From the NCBI GenBank assembly GCA_020465985.1, contig JAANYP010000179.1:125095-189094 (forward strand): a stretch of DNA of 64,000 nt, in the 5' to 3' direction. The notes beneath the pieces are model-generated. The model searched no databases. It had not been told where the DNA came from and saw only the letters and a list, made by a program, of their open reading frames with translations. Positions 48,453 through 59,708 of the stretch are shown one piece after another (positions within the stretch are counted from its first letter, which is position 1; each line of letters starts with the position of its first letter). The translations under genes were made by a program, and so were the position numbers. The stretch is from Centrapalus pauciflorus (lineage: Eukaryota > Streptophyta > Magnoliopsida > Asterales > Asteraceae).

Positions 48453-49738
48453 GATCAGCCGCCGGGTGATGAGTACATCCGCAAGTCAGAGTTGCTTGAG
48501 GTCCTTACAGAGTTCTATAGACAGCAGAGAGAGCAGGAGAGGGAGCGGGAACAGGGACATGATACGGGACCACGTGCTGGGGGTGGTCAGGATACGGGTA
48601 CGGGTGCCTCTTCGTCTACGTCTCAGCGAGGGGGTTCGTTTAAGGATTTCATGACTGGGAATCCTTCAGAGTTCAGAGGCGGGGGTGAGCCAGGGATGGC
48701 ATTAGCGTGGGAGCGCGAGATCGAGTCCGCGTTTCGGGTTGCTCATGTGGACCCGAAAGATATAGTTGGGTATGCCACATATCAGTTGAGGGGTGGAGCC
48801 TCACAGTGGTGGAGATCTATTGAGTCATCTATGTCTGATTCTCGAGCATACGCGATGACGTGGGAGCAGTTTAAGGCCATGTTCGAGATTCAGTATGCGC
48901 CCCGTGACGAGAAGAGAGAGATGGAGCGCCGCTTCCTCCATTTACAATAGAGGGATCTGTCCGTGTAGCAGTATGTGGATCGCTTTAACGAGTACTCCCA
49001 ATTTGCGCCGCAGCATGTGGATACAGAGAGGCGCAAGGCCGATGCTTTTGTTGACGGCTTGAGACCAGATATCAGGGAGTTTGTGGGGTTACAGGAGACG
49101 TCATCTTTCGCCAGGGTGCTAGAGTTAGCTCGCATGAGAGAGCGAGAGATCGAGAGGCAACGGGAGCAGCCACCTACTCAAAGACAGCGCACGGGGACCT
49201 CTGAGCAGTCTAGTTATTGGCGTGAGCCGAGAGAGCAGCAGCCCGAGCAGGGCCGTCATCAGGAGCAGAGCACAGGTTCGCGTAGAGACAGGGGTAGAGA
49301 CAGAGGCAGAGATAGAGGCCGAGATGAGAGATCCAGAGGTCAGGGCCAGAGAGACAGCCATGTGGCCAGTCAGGGTAGTGTTGGGCAGGGGTCCCGGGCA
49401 GCGGGGAGTAGAGCTGAGAGTTCGTCTGGGGAGCGGGATTGTCCGAGGTGCCACCGTAGGCATGCCGGGCCATGTGCTAGTGACCAGTTCCGGTGTTTTA
49501 GATATGGTCAGTTCGGCCATACAGCTACAGCATGCACAGCCCCTGAGGCGTTGTGTTTCCGATGCGGGAAGCCGGGCCACCGCATGCGAGATTGTCCTGA
49601 GGCAGCACCAGCGGTACCGGGGGCGAGCACGAGCGATGCTAGAGCAGAGCCTTCTTCTTCCACCTCTCGCAGAGATGCAGTACCGAGAGCCAGGGGCCGA
49701 GTGTTCGAGGCCACAGCTGAGGAGGCCAGAGATGCTCC
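48453..49738 (+). pseudogene. gag: gypsy-5 gag, 5'-truncated and broken
   Basis: Begins within gag (PPGDEYIRKSELLEVLTEFY). The frame remains open leftward through the (GA)n and (TA)n tracts, giving an IYIY..ERER run that is not part of gag. TAG at 48948-48950 and 48966-48968. Three knuckle-like motifs follow: CPRCHRRHAGPC, CFRYGQFGHTATAC (second Cys changed to Tyr) and canonical CFRCGKPGHRMRDC. An Arg/Gly/Asp-rich tract at 49270-49350 precedes them. Confidence 0.85.
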
Positions 49739-52700
49739 AGATGTTGTTACGGGTACGTACATTCTGAACGGCTTGCGTGCGCGAGTCTTATTTGATTCTG
49801 GAGCCGATCGCTCATATGTGTCAGTGTGCTTCTGTGCTTATTTTACTGTCACTCCTACTATATTATCTGTGCCATTGATTGTCAAGAGGGTAGACGGCAG
49901 TACCGCGCTAGTGAGCCGTGTTTATCGAGAGTGTGTACTCGAGATCGATACTCACCGATTCCTGATCGATCTACTGCCTATTGAGATCAGCAGCTTTGAT
50001 GTGATCATCGGCATGGACTGGATGACAGCCCGTCAGGCAGATATTCTCTGTGCTAAGAAGATGATCAGGATACCGATTTCTGAGACCAAGGCCGTGACAG
50101 TTTACGGGGAGAGGCGAAAGGGCGAGATAGGGATTATCTCGATGGTTAGAGCTCAGCGATATGTGACGAAAGGTTGCGAGACCTTCCTGGCTTATGTGAT
50201 TGACGCCCAGAAAGAGAAGACGAAGGTAGGGGATGTACCTGTAGTGCGAGACTACCCTGAGGTATTTACCAGATGAGCTACCTGGGCTACCGCCAGATCG
50301 CCAGGTAGAGTTCCGGATCGACCTTATCCCTGGAGCGGTGCCGATTGCGAAGACGCCTTATAGGCTGGCACCCACTGAGATGCGAGAGATGATGACTCAG
50401 CTTCAGGAGTTGCTGGATAGGGGATTTATCCGTCCGAGCTCATCGCCGTGGGGAGCACCGGTGTTTTTTGTCAAGAAGAAATACGGTACCATGCGAATGT
50501 GTATCGATTATCGAGAGTTGAATAAAGTGATGGTGAAGAATAGATATCCACTTCCGCGAATTGACGATTTATTCGATCAGCTGCAGGGATCTAGCTTCTT
50601 TTCGAAGATTGATTTACGATCTGGATATCACCAGCTGAAGGTTAGGGAAGATGATGTGCCCAAGACAGCCTTCAGGACGCGCTATGGACACTACGAGTTC
50701 TTAGTCATGCCATTCGGACTGACTAACGCACCCGCAGCTTTCATCGATTTGATGAACAGGGTGTGTAGAGCCATGTTGGATCGATTTGTGATCGTGTTCA
50801 TAGACGACATATTGATCTATTCGAGGAGCGCTGAGGAGCATGAGCAGCACTTGAGGGAGATCCTGAGTGTGCTGCAGAGAGAGAGACTCTATGCGAAGTT
50901 TTCGAAGTGCGAGTTCTGGCTCCGAGAGGTGCAGTTCTTGGGCCATGTTGTGAGCAGCAAGGGTATTAAAGTGGATCCCGCGAAGATTGAGGCTGTGATG
51001 AGCTGGGAGCAGCCTAAGACCGTGCCAGAGATTCGTAGTTTCCTGGGGTTGGCAGGCTACTACAGACAGTTCATTCAGAACTTTTCACGGATAGCCATGC
51101 CGTTGACGAGACTGACACGGCAGGGCATACCATTCGAGTGGAATGACGAGCAGGAGGCTGCCTTTGCTGAGTTGAGAGCTCGATTATGTCAGGCGCCGGT
51201 GTTGGCTTTGCCCAAGGTTACGGATGATTTCGCTGTGTACTGTGATGCATCGGGGACGGGGCTGGGTTGTGTGTTGATGCAGCGAGGCAAGGTGATTGCC
51301 TACGCTTCGAGACAGTTGAAGACATATGAAGAGAATCATACTGTCCATGATCTTGAGTTGGATGCCATAGTCTTTGCGCTAAAGATATGGCGACATTATC
51401 TGTATGGGTCCCAGTTTGTGGTTTATACTGATCACAAGAGCCTCCAGTATTTATTCAGTCAGAAGGAATTGAACATGCGACAGAGACGCAGTTTAGAGCT
51501 CTTGAAAGACTATGACTGTGAGATACAGTATCATCCTGGAAAGGCGAACGTAGTAGCTGACGCCTTGAGCCGTAAGGCGTGTGCCCAGACGGTTACTTCC
51601 CGAGCTGTGAGACTCGAGATCACCTCTACCCTGATTGACGGTCTGAGATTGGCACATATAGAGGGTTTGCGGGAGCCGAATGTGAAGAGAGAAAGGTTGG
51701 TGGGACAGACAGAGCCGAATGTGAAGAGAAAAGTTTGGGTTCCCAGAGTTGGGGACTTGCGACAGCTGATCCTTGATGAGTCGCATAAGTCGAGGTTGTC
51801 TATTCATCCTGGGAGCAGAAAGATGTACCGAGACCTCCGAGAATTTTACTAGTGGCCGGGTATGAAAAGAGATGTGGGTCGTTATGTCGAGCAGTGTATG
51901 ACATGTTTGCGGGTCAAAAGTGAGCACCAGAAACCGCGCGACCGTCTACAGCCTCTGGAGATCCCCGAGTGGAAATGGTACCACATCACGATGGATTTCA
52001 TCGTCCGACTTCCTCGTACTGTGCGTGGGAACGATATGATATGGGTCATAGTGGACCGGTTTACTAAGAGTGCGCATTTTCTTGATGTTCGGGGTACGAT
52101 CACGATGGATCAGCTAGTGCGGCTGTATATTGATGAGGTAGTGTCGCGACATGGGATTCCGAAGTCGATTACTTCTAATCGCGATACTCGATTCACCTCA
52201 CGGTTCTGGCAGAGCTTCCAGAGAGAGCTAGGTACCCGGGTTCAACTGAGTACAGCTTACAGGCCTCAAACAGATGGGCAAACTGAGCGCACAAATCAGA
52301 CACTCGAGGACATGTTGAGAGCATGTGCGATAGACTTCAGAGGTAGCTGGGATGTGCACCTCCCGTTAGTAGAGTTTGCTTACAACAATAGCTACCATGC
52401 TTCGATTAAAATGGCACCGTTTGAAGCATTATATGGTCGTAAGTGTCTAACCCCCGTGTGTTGGGGTGAGGTCGGTGAGCGACCGATCAGTGGGCCCGAG
52501 TTACTTCAGGAGACGAGTGATAAAGTAGTCGTGATCCGGGAGCATATGTGTGTTGCACAGAGCCGTCAGAAGTGTTATGCTGACCGTCGTACTTCAGAGC
52601 TTGAATTCAGTGTCGGGGATCAGGTGTTGCTGAAAGTATCTCCGTGGAAAGGGGTAATCCGATTCAGGCACCGGGGCAAGCTGAGTCCGAGGTATATAGG

Positions 52701-53040
52701 GCCGTTTGAGATAATTGCCAGGGTCAGAGCTCAGGCCTACCGATTGATATTGCCGCCTGAGTTAGCTGGTGTTAATGATACATTCCACGTGATCCATCTG
52801 AGAAAGTGTTTAGCGAAGGAGGATCAGTATGTGCCGCTGTCAGAGATATCCGTGGACGATCAGTTGAGATATGCTGAGCAGCCAGAGATGATTACTGATC
52901 GGAAAGTGAAGAAGTTGCGCAATAAGGAGATATCATTGGTACTCGTTCAATGGAGACATCATAAGGGTACCAGCGCAACTTGGGAGCCCGAGTCCGAGAT
53001 GCGGAGCCGCTATCCTTTCCTGTTCCAGAATCAGAGTTAG
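49739..53040 (+). pseudogene. pol: gypsy-5 pol, broken, integrase catalytic Asp changed
   Basis: Protease LFDSGADRSYVS near 49790; frameshift near 50270; RT with [13 protein letters not shown] near 50800; RNase H ([20 protein letters not shown]); a short direct repeat EPNVKR twice at 51680-51730 in place of a longer gypsy-4 linker; TAG at 51850-51852; integrase zinc CMTC; core MDFIVRLP, then ITSNRDTRFTS where gypsy-4 has SDKD (catalytic Asp to Asn), QTERTN; chromodomain-like LVQWRHHKGTSATWEPE; stop at 53038-53040. Confidence 0.9.
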
Positions 53041-53060
53041 ATTCCGGGACGGAATCTTTG

Positions 53061-53073
53061 TAAGGGGGGAGGA
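53061..53073 (+). promoter_or_regulatory. Polypurine tract of gypsy-5
   Basis: AAGGGGGGAGGA just before the LTR TG at 53076. Confidence 0.88.
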
Positions 53074-53075
53074 TT

Positions 53076-54376
53076 TGTAACACCCCGACTCCCGAGCAGG
53101 TACGTGTAATTATCCTATTGACTAATTATAATAGTGATTATTGCGTTGGTCCAATTACGTCCCGTATAGTGGATTATACGTGTCGGGACGGGGATTACGT
53201 GGATTCGGGATATAATTTTAGTGGATAAATTATAATTGTGGATTCCCGGGATTAAATGGGATTTAATGATATACATACTGGATTTTTAATATTGGAGTCG
53301 GGTATCGGTGTCGAACCCGTGTTATAACCGGATCCGTAACGTGTACGTATATGTGTGTGACGTGTTTCCCTTATCCTTTCTTTTGTGCAATTCAAAGGGA
53401 AAGGTGTGTGTGTGTGTGTGTGAACTCTTGCTGCTGGAGCCTGGATTGAAGCCAAAAGCAAGTGATTGAAGTTGCAAAATCAGATTTGAAATCTCCAAAG
53501 TGTGTTCTTGAGTTTAAGGTAAAGATTCCTCCAAATTAGATGTGATTTTTTGTGTATAATCATTGTGATATGTTTGGGAATTGGTGTATAAACGTTTTAG
53601 AAGTGTTTTGGTAATATATATGTGAATTATGGCTGCTGGGATCGAATTATTGGGAGATTAATTCTCCTGGACAGAACTGAAACAGAAACAGGGGACCTGT
53701 TCTTCGTCGTGAGCGCGGTCGCGACGCGCCAAGCGCGGCCGCGATGATCTTCCTCGAGCGCAGGCCGCGATCGGGCCAGTGCGGCCGCGATCCAGCTCCA
53801 GTGGGCTTGGGTCGGTTTGGGCTTTGGGGTCCGTTGGGTTGCGTTGTGGGATTCATTTGGGTATGTTAACAGTTATGGGATATCTGGGATTAATCTGGGG
53901 AGAATTATTTGTGTACAGGGATTGTCTGAGACTATTACGGGCCGGGTTCAGATCAATCAGTTAGAGAATTATTTGTGTACAGGGATTGTCAGAGACTATT
54001 ATCTGTGAATTGTGCAGTGTCTAACCCTTGTGTACTCACGAGCTGCGAAGCTTACGTATTCGAGTTTGATGTGTGTATCACGGGAACCGAAGATAGGACT
54101 TGCTGTTGCCGAGAGATTCCGCCTTTGTTATCTGTATGTGACTACTCTGTTGGAAACTTTGGGATGAATTATACTGGTTTGTATGTGAATATTTGGGTCC
54201 GGGTCGGGTTTTGTACGTCGGGTTGACTTCTAGACATTGTGGTTAATGTGTATAAAAATGTTTTAATTAATCAGTGTTTGTGTAAACCATTGACATGTGC
54301 GATGGATTCTAATTGCGTTAATGACACCTGTGTATTGTAATGACGTGGCTTTTAGCTGGGTTTTCAGGGTGTTACA
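53076..54376 (+). repeat. gypsy-5 3' LTR (1301 bp)
   Basis: TGTAACACCCCGAC...GGGTGTTACA. It contains (TG)n at 53406-53421 and a CpG-rich block at 53710-53795 with repeated GCGGCCGCGAT. A short duplication, GAGAATTATTTGTGTACAGG, occurs at about 53900 and 53964. Confidence 0.88.
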
Positions 54377-55060
54377 GTTGTAGTTTTTTTCGTTCGAAGA
54401 ATCTAAAATAAGAATATTTTATTTCTTTTCTAGTTTTCTCAATTGATAAAATTCAAAATAAGGACGTCTTGAAGTTTTCTTCATTCATTGGTTGATGTTT
54501 AAAAGTTTTATTTTCAGAAATATTAAAACTAGGAAAGTTTCGTTGTTTTTTCGTTGAAAAGAATAAAAAATAGACATGATTTGTCATTTTTTGTTTGAAA
54601 AATTAAATCAGAATGGGTCATTGTGTTTTTTGTTAAAATAATTAAAATCTGAATAGTTAATCTTTTAAATTATTTATAACAATTTTGATTTTAATTAAAC
54701 AACTAACAATTCTGATTTTAAGTTTTTTGATCAAAAAATGACAAAGCATCTATTTTTAATATTTTTGTTCAAAAAACGATAAACCATTCTGATTTTTGAT
54801 TTTTTTTAAACAAAGAACCATCCCAATTTTAATTAAATTACTATCAAAAAATTAACGAACCATTCTGATTTTAATTTTTTCGATCAAACATTGATATACC
54901 ATTTGGAATTTAATTTTTTTATTTTATTTAAAACTGGTTAACAATTCTGATTTTTGACTTTATTATACAAAAAAAGATTGCAAACTATTCCTATTCTAAA
55001 TATTTTTAATAAAGGAACGATTAACTAAATATAATTTTTTCGAATGAAAAAACATCAACA
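54377..55060. repeat. Diverged tandem array, ATTCTGATTTTTAATTTTTT-type unit
   Basis: Repeating ~50-60 bp units with words such as ACCATTCTGATTTT, AATTTTTTCGATCAAA and AAAACGATAAACC. 54377-54640 is the inverted counterpart of 45700-45958. The sequence to 55263 is AT-rich and unassigned. Confidence 0.65.
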
Positions 55061-55263
55061 CCTCACTTTGAATGGAGAAAAGAAATCAAATTATTTCATC
55101 TGAATTAAAAAAGGCATGACTTTAGCATATGTGATATAGAAAACTTGGGCTGTAAGTTGGGGCTAAATATTTCTATTGAGGGTCTGCAAAAAATTCAGTG
55201 TGATTAGAGAATGTATTGTTTAGGATTTAGGAACCATTGCGAACAAAGTTCAAATCAAATCTA

Positions 55264-55971
55264 TCTATACATCTTAATAAAGCAAAATAATTTATGACAT
55301 GTGTCACTCCCTTAGCTCTCATAATTTTTATTTTTCCGTTCATTTTGCCTAATATAACTATTTCAGTTAATTTATATAATTGATTTTTCAAGAAACTAGA
55401 AGAGTACTAATATAATGTAATGATTTTAAATGCTTCCTAATTTAACATCTAATTTACCTAAAAAATTTTATCTAAACTTATATAATTCATTTATAAAACA
55501 AATTTTTTTATTTTTAAACTTTAACTTAAATATTACATGTTTTAATCCTAATTATAATTTATAATTTAAAAATAATAATAAATAAATAACTTTACTTATT
55601 TCTCGTGAAAGCATGTGGTATCACCCAGTAATTTACACGTGACAAATAATATTTTAGAAAAATAAATAATATCTAAATCATGTCTTTCTAAATTTACATC
55701 TAATATAATAAGATTTAAAAATCAATTCAAATCGAATATTCATATTTCAATAATTAATAACTACAAATAATAGAAAGTTCAAAAAAACTTATTATCATTT
55801 ATATGTATTTAGAAGTCTAAAAAAATTATAGTTTATGTCAAATAATAATATAATTATTGTATTTTTTTTGTAATAAAAATAATAATTTTATGTTTTATTC
55901 TTAGTTTGTAACTATTTAATATAAACAACTATATATTAAAACATCCGCGTAATACGCAGGTAATAAACTAG
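55264..55971 (+). mobile_element. Non-autonomous Helitron (708 bp)
   Basis: Starts A|TCTATACATCTTAATAAAG, ends with hairpin CCGCGTAATACGCAGG and, 7 bp later, CTAG|T. No target duplication and no coding, as expected for a short Helitron inserted between A and T. Confidence 0.8.
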
Positions 55972-56067
55972 TTATTTCATCTAAATTAAAAAACTGCACT
56001 TATTAACCATTGCCAACAAAACTAACAAGTCATCAACCATATTTTAGGGACCATATTTTAGAAAAAG

Positions 56068-57321
56068 GGGTAAATTACAAGTTTGTGTGGTTTATTAGAA
56101 ATTATGAATTGGGTCCTTTAACTTTAAAAATTACACTAACAGTCCTTGTGGTTGAAGTTTTGTTACGGATATGGTCTTTTGGCCATTTAAAATGATCATT
56201 TTACCCTTACTTGTTTAATAATTATTATTAATGTTGTTTTATTGATATTTTTATTAATATAAAATAATAGACTAATCTAAAAATTAAAAATACCAGTAAA
56301 ATTAATTTAATATAAATTACATTAATTTGAATAATAAAATATTAATAAAGACAAATGCATAATGATTATTATTAATTAAAAACTAAAAAATAACGTTTTG
56401 AGTTTATATTTTTTACTTTAAAAAAGTAAACCTTTTTTTAAATCAAAAAGATAAATGTAAACATTGTAAAAAAATATTAAAAACTTTTTTGACATTTTTA
56501 CAATTTTTACATAAACAAGTTTTTAACACTTTCAATACACGTTTAAAAACATTTTATAGTTTAAACACCTTAAAAACTTAAAACATTTTGAAAAACTTTA
56601 ATTGTCTTGAAAAGTTTAAAAATTTTAAACATTTTTAGAAAGTTATTTTTTAAATGATTCTAGAAAATTTAAAGAAAACTATCAAAAAACTTCAAAAACA
56701 TCAAATTTATTTATTGTTCATCAAAATATTTAATTTATTTTATTTTATTATTCATGAAAACGTTTAATCTTTTCAACAAAAAATTAAAAAGGAAACCTAA
56801 AGTTAAAAGACCATTTTATACTTAGTTTTTAATTATCAAAATGAAGAAATAACAATTTATATGTTTTTATAGATATTTCAACCATTATTAAAAACCATTT
56901 AATGTAAAAATGATAAAAAAAAATGAATACCTAAAAAAAATAATTTATGTTATGATTTTCAAAAGTTTTATTTTAAAGAATTTAAACGCAAAATATTAAT
57001 TTTTAGTTTTTAATTGAGAATAATAGTTATTCATATGTCTTTAAAAATAATTTATTATTTGTTTTTATGTGTTCTACACTAAAATAATTTTACTGGTTTT
57101 TAAAATTATTTTGAATTATTTTAATATTTTATAATAAAATAATAATAACATTAATGATAATTATTAAACTAGTAAGGGTAAAATGGTCATTTGAAATGGC
57201 TAAAAGACCATATGCGTAACAAAACTTTTAAACCACAAGGACTGTCAATGTAATTTTTAAAGTTAAAGGACCCAATCCATAATTTCTAATAAACCACAGG
57301 GACGAAATTTGTAATTTACCC
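56068..57321. mobile_element. MULE-type non-autonomous element (1254 bp) with ~190-bp TIRs
   Basis: GGGTAAATTACAA opens both arms. They match for about 190 bp (TTTATTAGAAATTATG, GGGTCCTTTAACTTTAAAAA, GGTCTTTT(G/A)GCCATTT). The target duplication is 9 bp, TAGAAAAAG (56059-56067) and TAGAAAAAT (57322-57330), with one mismatch. The interior is AT-rich with no transposase. Confidence 0.9.
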
Positions 57322-57630
57322 TAGAAAAATATATAGTTTATGCAACGGTCTAATACTTGATTCTCACTACTAAAAGGTAGCCCACCTTCTAAGAGCCCCC
57401 ACCAACCGGTCACATGGCCAATGTGGAAGAAGTAAATCGTATAACCCATGGTTAAAGGTTATGTGTAGGGTTTGAACTATCAACCTTTATTATGGATTAC
57501 ATATCCTCAATCACTAGGGCTACCATATATAGCGGGAACATTCTCCCCTATTAGTGGAAAGGTTCAAATGTTTTATCATTAAGTCATCCACCACTGCATC
57601 ACCTGAAGGTTAGGAACCATGTTTTTCTAA

Positions 57631-57936
57631 GGGGGCGTTTGGTTCGCAGATTTTTTTTCTCTGGGATTTGCATTTTGTCAAAGGATTTGCATTTGTCAGG
57701 ATCTTGTCAAAAAAATCTGCATTATCTTATCGAAAAAATTTGCTATTCTGAAGAATGCAAGGTAACTGGGATTAAAAATCCTAGGGGGGGGGGAGGCTGG
57801 GTTTTTAAATAACAAAGAAGGAAGGGATTTGCGAAATCCTGAGATTTTAAATCCTTACTGAAATCTGCAAACCAAACACAGGATTTTAAATGCAAATCCC
57901 AGTAAATCTCAGGAAATCGGCGAACCAAACGCCCAC
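57631..57936. mobile_element. PIF/Harbinger (Tourist-like) MITE (306 bp)
   Basis: TIRs GGGGGCGTTTGGTTCGCAGA and GTGGGCGTTTGGTTCGCCGA, target duplication TAA (57628-57630, 57937-57939). The inner arms share GGGATTTGCATTT. Confidence 0.85.
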
Positions 57937-58239
57937 TAAGCATTCAGACTAATTATTCCTAAGTTTGTAAACTACACTTATCAATCATTGCCAACAAAAC
58001 TAGCAATCATCAGCCATGTTTAGGGAACCATATATTAGAAAAATCCCAAGATCACTTATAACATAATTTGATTTGAAAAAGAGAATCCATTCATAAATCA
58101 TTGCCCGGAATACTAGCAAGTCATCAAATAACAAGAAACATCAAGTTTAAAAAGTTTCACACTTTCCCATTCAAGACTCAAAAAAACTAAAACAGAAATC
58201 CGGTGACAACTAAAATACCTCATGTACTTTTGATTGAAA

Positions 58240-59708
58240 CTACTCCATAGAAGCATTAGCTTTGAACTCGGAAGATGATTGAGGATTACTTGAGCTCCCA
58301 AGCCTAATTATCTTAGCATTTCTATTACGCTTGTAAGTTTTTCCACCATCAGTTGTCTTACCAAGCGTTTGCACTGGTTCATTCGTTGTTGGAACCTGAA
58401 GCCTGTCGTCTGCCTCATGTGTCTTCGAGATGGTGTTTGCTAATGTTTCAACTTCACGATCTCCACTTGCTTTACGAGCACCTGGCTTTCTAAGCTTTTT
58501 TTGGTGCCTCTGCTTAGGCTGATTCATGCATTCATTTGGAATGAAACTTCCCAGAATAATCTGCATCATTCAAGGCATGAAAAACAAGAATATGAGAAGT
58601 TGCAGTCACAGTATACAACTAGATTAATCATCTGTATACATTATTTTTCTTTCATATATATTGCACATTTAAAAGTGTATATAATCATAAAATTCATGCT
58701 TTACATAGAAAAATGCCACAATGAGTTGCTGCTAAAGCTTGATAGTTCTAATATATTCAAACTATTTCTTCACAGTTTCACGTAACAATTTTGCACATTC
58801 TACTTTAAAGGTTACAAAATGGGCATAAAGTTATAACACTCATAGGGCTCATTTGACTCACAAGATAGTTCCTAGAATTTTGAATTTTAAATTTTAAAAT
58901 TTAATGCGTTTGATGGGAAGTAGTAGGAGATAGTTTTTACAGTTAATCAACAAAGCATATGATTTGTGAATGGTTGAAATCTAAATCCATTTATACATGG
59001 GTAGGAGTCACAGATTATTTTAACAAAGAATTCGATGATATATAAACAAATTTTTCACTTTCTCTATCTTTGTAATCCAGAGTATCAAATACATTAATTC
59101 AAAATTAATTTATTCCACGAGTCAAAATCTCCCTTAAGGTACATTTGATGTCTGGAATCCAAATATTAAGATCGTGTAGGTTTACTAGTATTTTAATAAA
59201 TTATAATGAAAATTAAATAAAAAGAAACAGTAAACGAACAGAAAAAATATACAAAGTTCATTCTCTTTTCATGTCTTTATTTTATACATTTTGATAAGAA
59301 AATATAAGAAATGAAATTTACATTAAAAACAACATTTAATTCTTTTTATTATAAATTAAGACTTTGATCATCACATGATAAAAACACTTATAAAACTCAA
59401 GTGATTTCGTACTCTAGATTCCATTGTAATAAACATGCCTTTTAAAACCAGGAGAAATATAAAACATTGAACATGTACACTTCTTCCTATGAATCATGTA
59501 TTTTAATTTATGAAATGTAATTAAATGGGTTAATATAATTAATGTTACTTACTTGGACTGGGGTAGCAGCATATAGTGCACAAGCCAGGTTGCCACCAAT
59601 TATCTGACCATGAGGACCAGCCAACATGACACTAAAACCTTCAGTTTGAATCCTTCGATCCTCATAAATGGTGAATGAGCCTGATAAACGCAAAATTTCA
59701 TATTGTTC
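58240..59708 (-). CDS. AHL-family (AT-hook, PPC/DUF296) gene, last two exons
   Basis: Exon 59553-59708 follows a good acceptor (GATACAG|G) and ends CAA|GTAAGT. It encodes the middle of a PPC domain: EILRLSGSFTIYEDR..., then GFSVMLAGPHGQIIGGNLAC and ATPVQ. The intron is 58561-59552. The last exon, 58240-58560, starts after ATGCAG in the same phase with IILGSFIP, completing the PPC core, and adds a basic then polar tail ending at stop 58240-58242. AHL proteins are nuclear: an AT-hook binds AT-rich minor groove and the PPC domain trimerises. The AT-hook exon and the first half of the PPC were not found up to 61600, so the 5' part lies beyond the window, behind a long intron, or is lost. Confidence 0.75.

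Larger units (their letters stand above)
48453..54376 (+). mobile_element. Ty3/gypsy chromovirus-type element gypsy-5, 5'-truncated
   Basis: Same family as gypsy-4, opposite strand. The 5' LTR, PBS and first ~15 codons of gag are missing at 48453. Gag, pol, PPT and the 3' LTR (53076-54376) remain. The right flank begins GTTGT. The uninterrupted inverted paralogue at 45950 (ACTACAACTAGTTCTG) shows the site before insertion. Confidence 0.9.

Noticed and set aside
58840..59170. Possible further MITE in the AHL intron (GGGCTCATTTGACTCAC... and GGTACATTTGATGTCTGG...)
   Set aside because: The two ends resemble each other only weakly and no target duplication could be matched.
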